The notes beneath the pieces are model-generated. The model was not told where the DNA came from and did no database searches. It was given only the letters and a program-made list of their open reading frames with translations. A stretch of 64,000 bases of DNA from positions 10,438,501-10,502,500 of the forward strand of contig AP031356.1 in assembly GCA_037833965.1 (NCBI GenBank). Direction: 5' to 3'. The translations under genes were made by a program, and so were the position numbers. Within the stretch, counting starts at the first letter, position 1. Every line of letters begins with the position of its first letter. Origin of the DNA: Marchantia polymorpha subsp. ruderalis. Taxonomy: Eukaryota; Streptophyta; Marchantiopsida; Marchantiales; Marchantiaceae. Below are positions 62,498 through 64,000 of the stretch, piece by piece.

Positions 62498-63451
62498 TGT
62501 AATAACCCACCAAAGGCTAAAACTGCAATATAGTGGTAGAAAGGTCGAACCCACAGGGACAGAGGCAACACACAGAGTACAAAGTGTCACATTTAACGGG
62601 CCTATTGAAGAGTTTGAATTCTCAGGCGACTGTCACTCCCAGAAATACTGCAAGTGTTCACTTGGAGCTCACTCGGAGGTCGCACAGTGCAGCGTAGTTC
62701 ACTCAACACACACACACACACACACCTGAAACTGTAGAAACACAACTCAGAGGTCGGTTAGGACCTCTACTTAAGATTTCAGGGGGAAAGTCTCTCACAA
62801 GTACACTCAGCGAATCTGCGGGTAGTGACTCCCAACTCCGGCTTTTACAACCCTTCCACTAGTTTCTGCTAGCACAGGGAACCCGGATTGAACTTCCTAC
62901 TTCAGATCGAAGTCACTCACACGCGGTGAACAACACACTCAACTCACAAAACGCGCAGAGAACACAGGTCCGAACTGAGAGGCTCAACTGAGAAACGATC
63001 CAGTAGCACACCATAACAGTCTATTGAAGAGTTTGAATTCTTAGGCACTTGTCATTCCCAAAAATACTACAGGGGTTGCCCTCAAGGCACCTGCTGCAGC
63101 GTAACCTGAATTACAACCAAGGCTTACTCGAAGTAACAAAACTTCACTTTGGCATTCAGGGGAAAATCCCGAAGGAGTACAATCAGGAACAATCACTCGA
63201 AAGTGTAAAGGGGAATTGTTCAAGTATCTAACTAGTCACTAGCTCTAAGCATCGGCAATCACCCGCAGGTGTAGATCCGAACTACTCAAGTCTCTAACCA
63301 GTGTACTAGCTCTGAACATTCGGCCGAAGGCCTTCAGCTACAAAATGCGGATCGCCAAGTTGTAGCTCCTCTTGCGCGGTGACAGAACTAAGGACACAAA
63401 CACGTAGAGAAAATGAGTTCCTGATCTGCACTTCCAAAACTGGAAGAATCC

Positions 63452-63468
63452 CAAGGCAAGACGCCTTG
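63452..63468 (-). promoter_or_regulatory. Hairpin next to TATA in the diverged LTR
   Basis: CAAGGC-AAGAC-GCCTTG. Compared with LTR 1, the second stem pair changed from C-G to A-T on both sides, keeping the stem. TATAAA lies at 63475-63480 (- strand). Confidence 0.6.
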
Positions 63469-63534
63469 AACTACTTTATACCTTCTAAGTCCTAACTAAC
63501 ACTACACTACCCTACGCTACGCGTCTGCACGGAA

Positions 63535-64000
63535 TCACGCTACACTACACTCTGCAGAACTTGTGCTTCCCCTTCTGCACGACGGACTGCCGCGCACTAA
63601 CTCCCTACCCTGCCAGTCTTCCGCTCGACTACGCAGTCCCAACCGCCGCAACACCGCAGAAACCTCAGTCTCGAGGGTGGCCATGGTGTCCCGCGACTTC
63701 GACAGAAACGAATCCAGCTTCTTCGCCACTCGCCGCCGGCTCCGACTGTCACCTGACAACAAACCCGCCGCACGAAGCTCTAACTCGCGCAGTGTGAGTT
63801 TCTCCTGCGCCGCCACTTCCAAGTGGACATAACCTCTAAGACAGTGGTTGGCTCGCCTTGCCAACTCTTCCTTCGTGCGATCTGCCTCCCGCCGACGATC
63901 GTCTTCAACTACAACCAACTGCAATTCGGCCTCCGCACGCTGCGCTCTCAATTCTCCACACTCGGATTGCAGTCTGCGGATTAATTCTTCATCAGCCTGC
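63535..64000 (-). CDS. U3 ORF of the diverged LTR, C-terminal part (partial)
   Basis: The frame is open to the window edge. It reads ADEELIRRLQSECGELRAQR, then TLRELELRAAGLLSGDSRS, LGLRSRAEDWQGRELVRG and SAECSVA, ending six residues earlier than the LTR 1 protein. No frameshift or stop occurs in the shared ~155 codons despite many nucleotide changes, a large share at third codon positions. This indicates the ORF was kept as protein. It covers the end of the coiled coil and the basic tail. Confidence 0.8.
   Translation of the reverse strand, partial: QADEELIRRLQSECGELRAQRAEAELQLVVVEDDRRREADRTKEELARRANHCLRGYVHLEVAAQEKLTLRELELRAAGLLSGDSRSRRRVAKKLDSFLSKSRDTMATLETEVSAVLRRLGLRSRAEDWQGRELVRGSPSCRRGSTSSAECSVA

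Larger units (their letters stand above)
62498..64000 (-). mobile_element. Diverged element A-family LTR (partial, runs off window)
   Basis: Starts TGTAATAACCCACCAAAGG and is collinear with LTR 1 (18682 onwards) with many substitutions and small indels. It includes the R-U5 repeats, CA microsatellite, hairpin, TATAAA box and the C-terminal part of the U3 ORF. If it is the 3' LTR of a - strand element, that element extends beyond the window. Confidence 0.9.

Overview
The window looks like a land-plant nuclear chromosome, most likely a bryophyte. The evidence is a plant F-box/kelch gene, an intron-containing SWEET sugar-transporter gene, and Ty3/gypsy retrotransposons of the Athila/Tat type primed by plant tRNAs. 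The bryophyte guess rests on the GC-rich, simple-repeat-rich gene leaders and is low confidence.

Layout. 1-14.5 kb is the genic part: a terminal exon of an unknown + strand gene (134-244), about 5 kb with no recognisable gene, a GC-rich repeat-rich leader, an intronless F-box/kelch gene (7898-9379, +), and a complete five-exon SWEET gene on the - strand (10937-13591), assembled here exon by exon. 14.5-18.7 kb is AT-rich and made of old debris: a degenerate AT tandem repeat, a copia-like LTR relic with a tRNA-Met-type primer site, inverted copia LTR ends, and a 1.2 kb terminal-inverted-repeat element flanked by TA.

18.68-62.20 kb is one composite retrotransposon locus. 'Element A' lies on the - strand with the order LTR - gag/pol - LTR - gag/pol - LTR. 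The whole array is bounded by one 5-bp target duplication, TCTAG. Its LTRs are about 5.4 kb, and their U3 carries a 1046-codon ORF upstream of the LTR TATA box, so the protein is encoded at the 3' end of the genomic RNA, a position like nef or sag. Gag and pol are in the same frame, separated by a single UAG followed by CAA-UUA, the tobamovirus-type readthrough context; pol has no ATG of its own near its start.

Two copies of a second, unrelated element, 'element B' (7.87 kb, + strand, 858-bp LTRs, tRNA-Glu-type primer site, 4-bp target duplications GACC and GCAC), are inserted in the second and third LTRs of the array. Element B has an unusual leader: two mutually homologous small hydrophobic ORFs flank a CCHC zinc-knuckle ORF, followed by a 30-39 nt poly(A) tract just before the 1588-codon gag-pol ORF.

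62.2-64 kb holds a fragment of a copia element (end of pol, - strand), then a diverged LTR of another element-A relative that runs off the window. It preserves the U3 ORF frame, which indicates the ORF was maintained over evolutionary time.

All element comparisons were made by eye; difference counts are minimum values.
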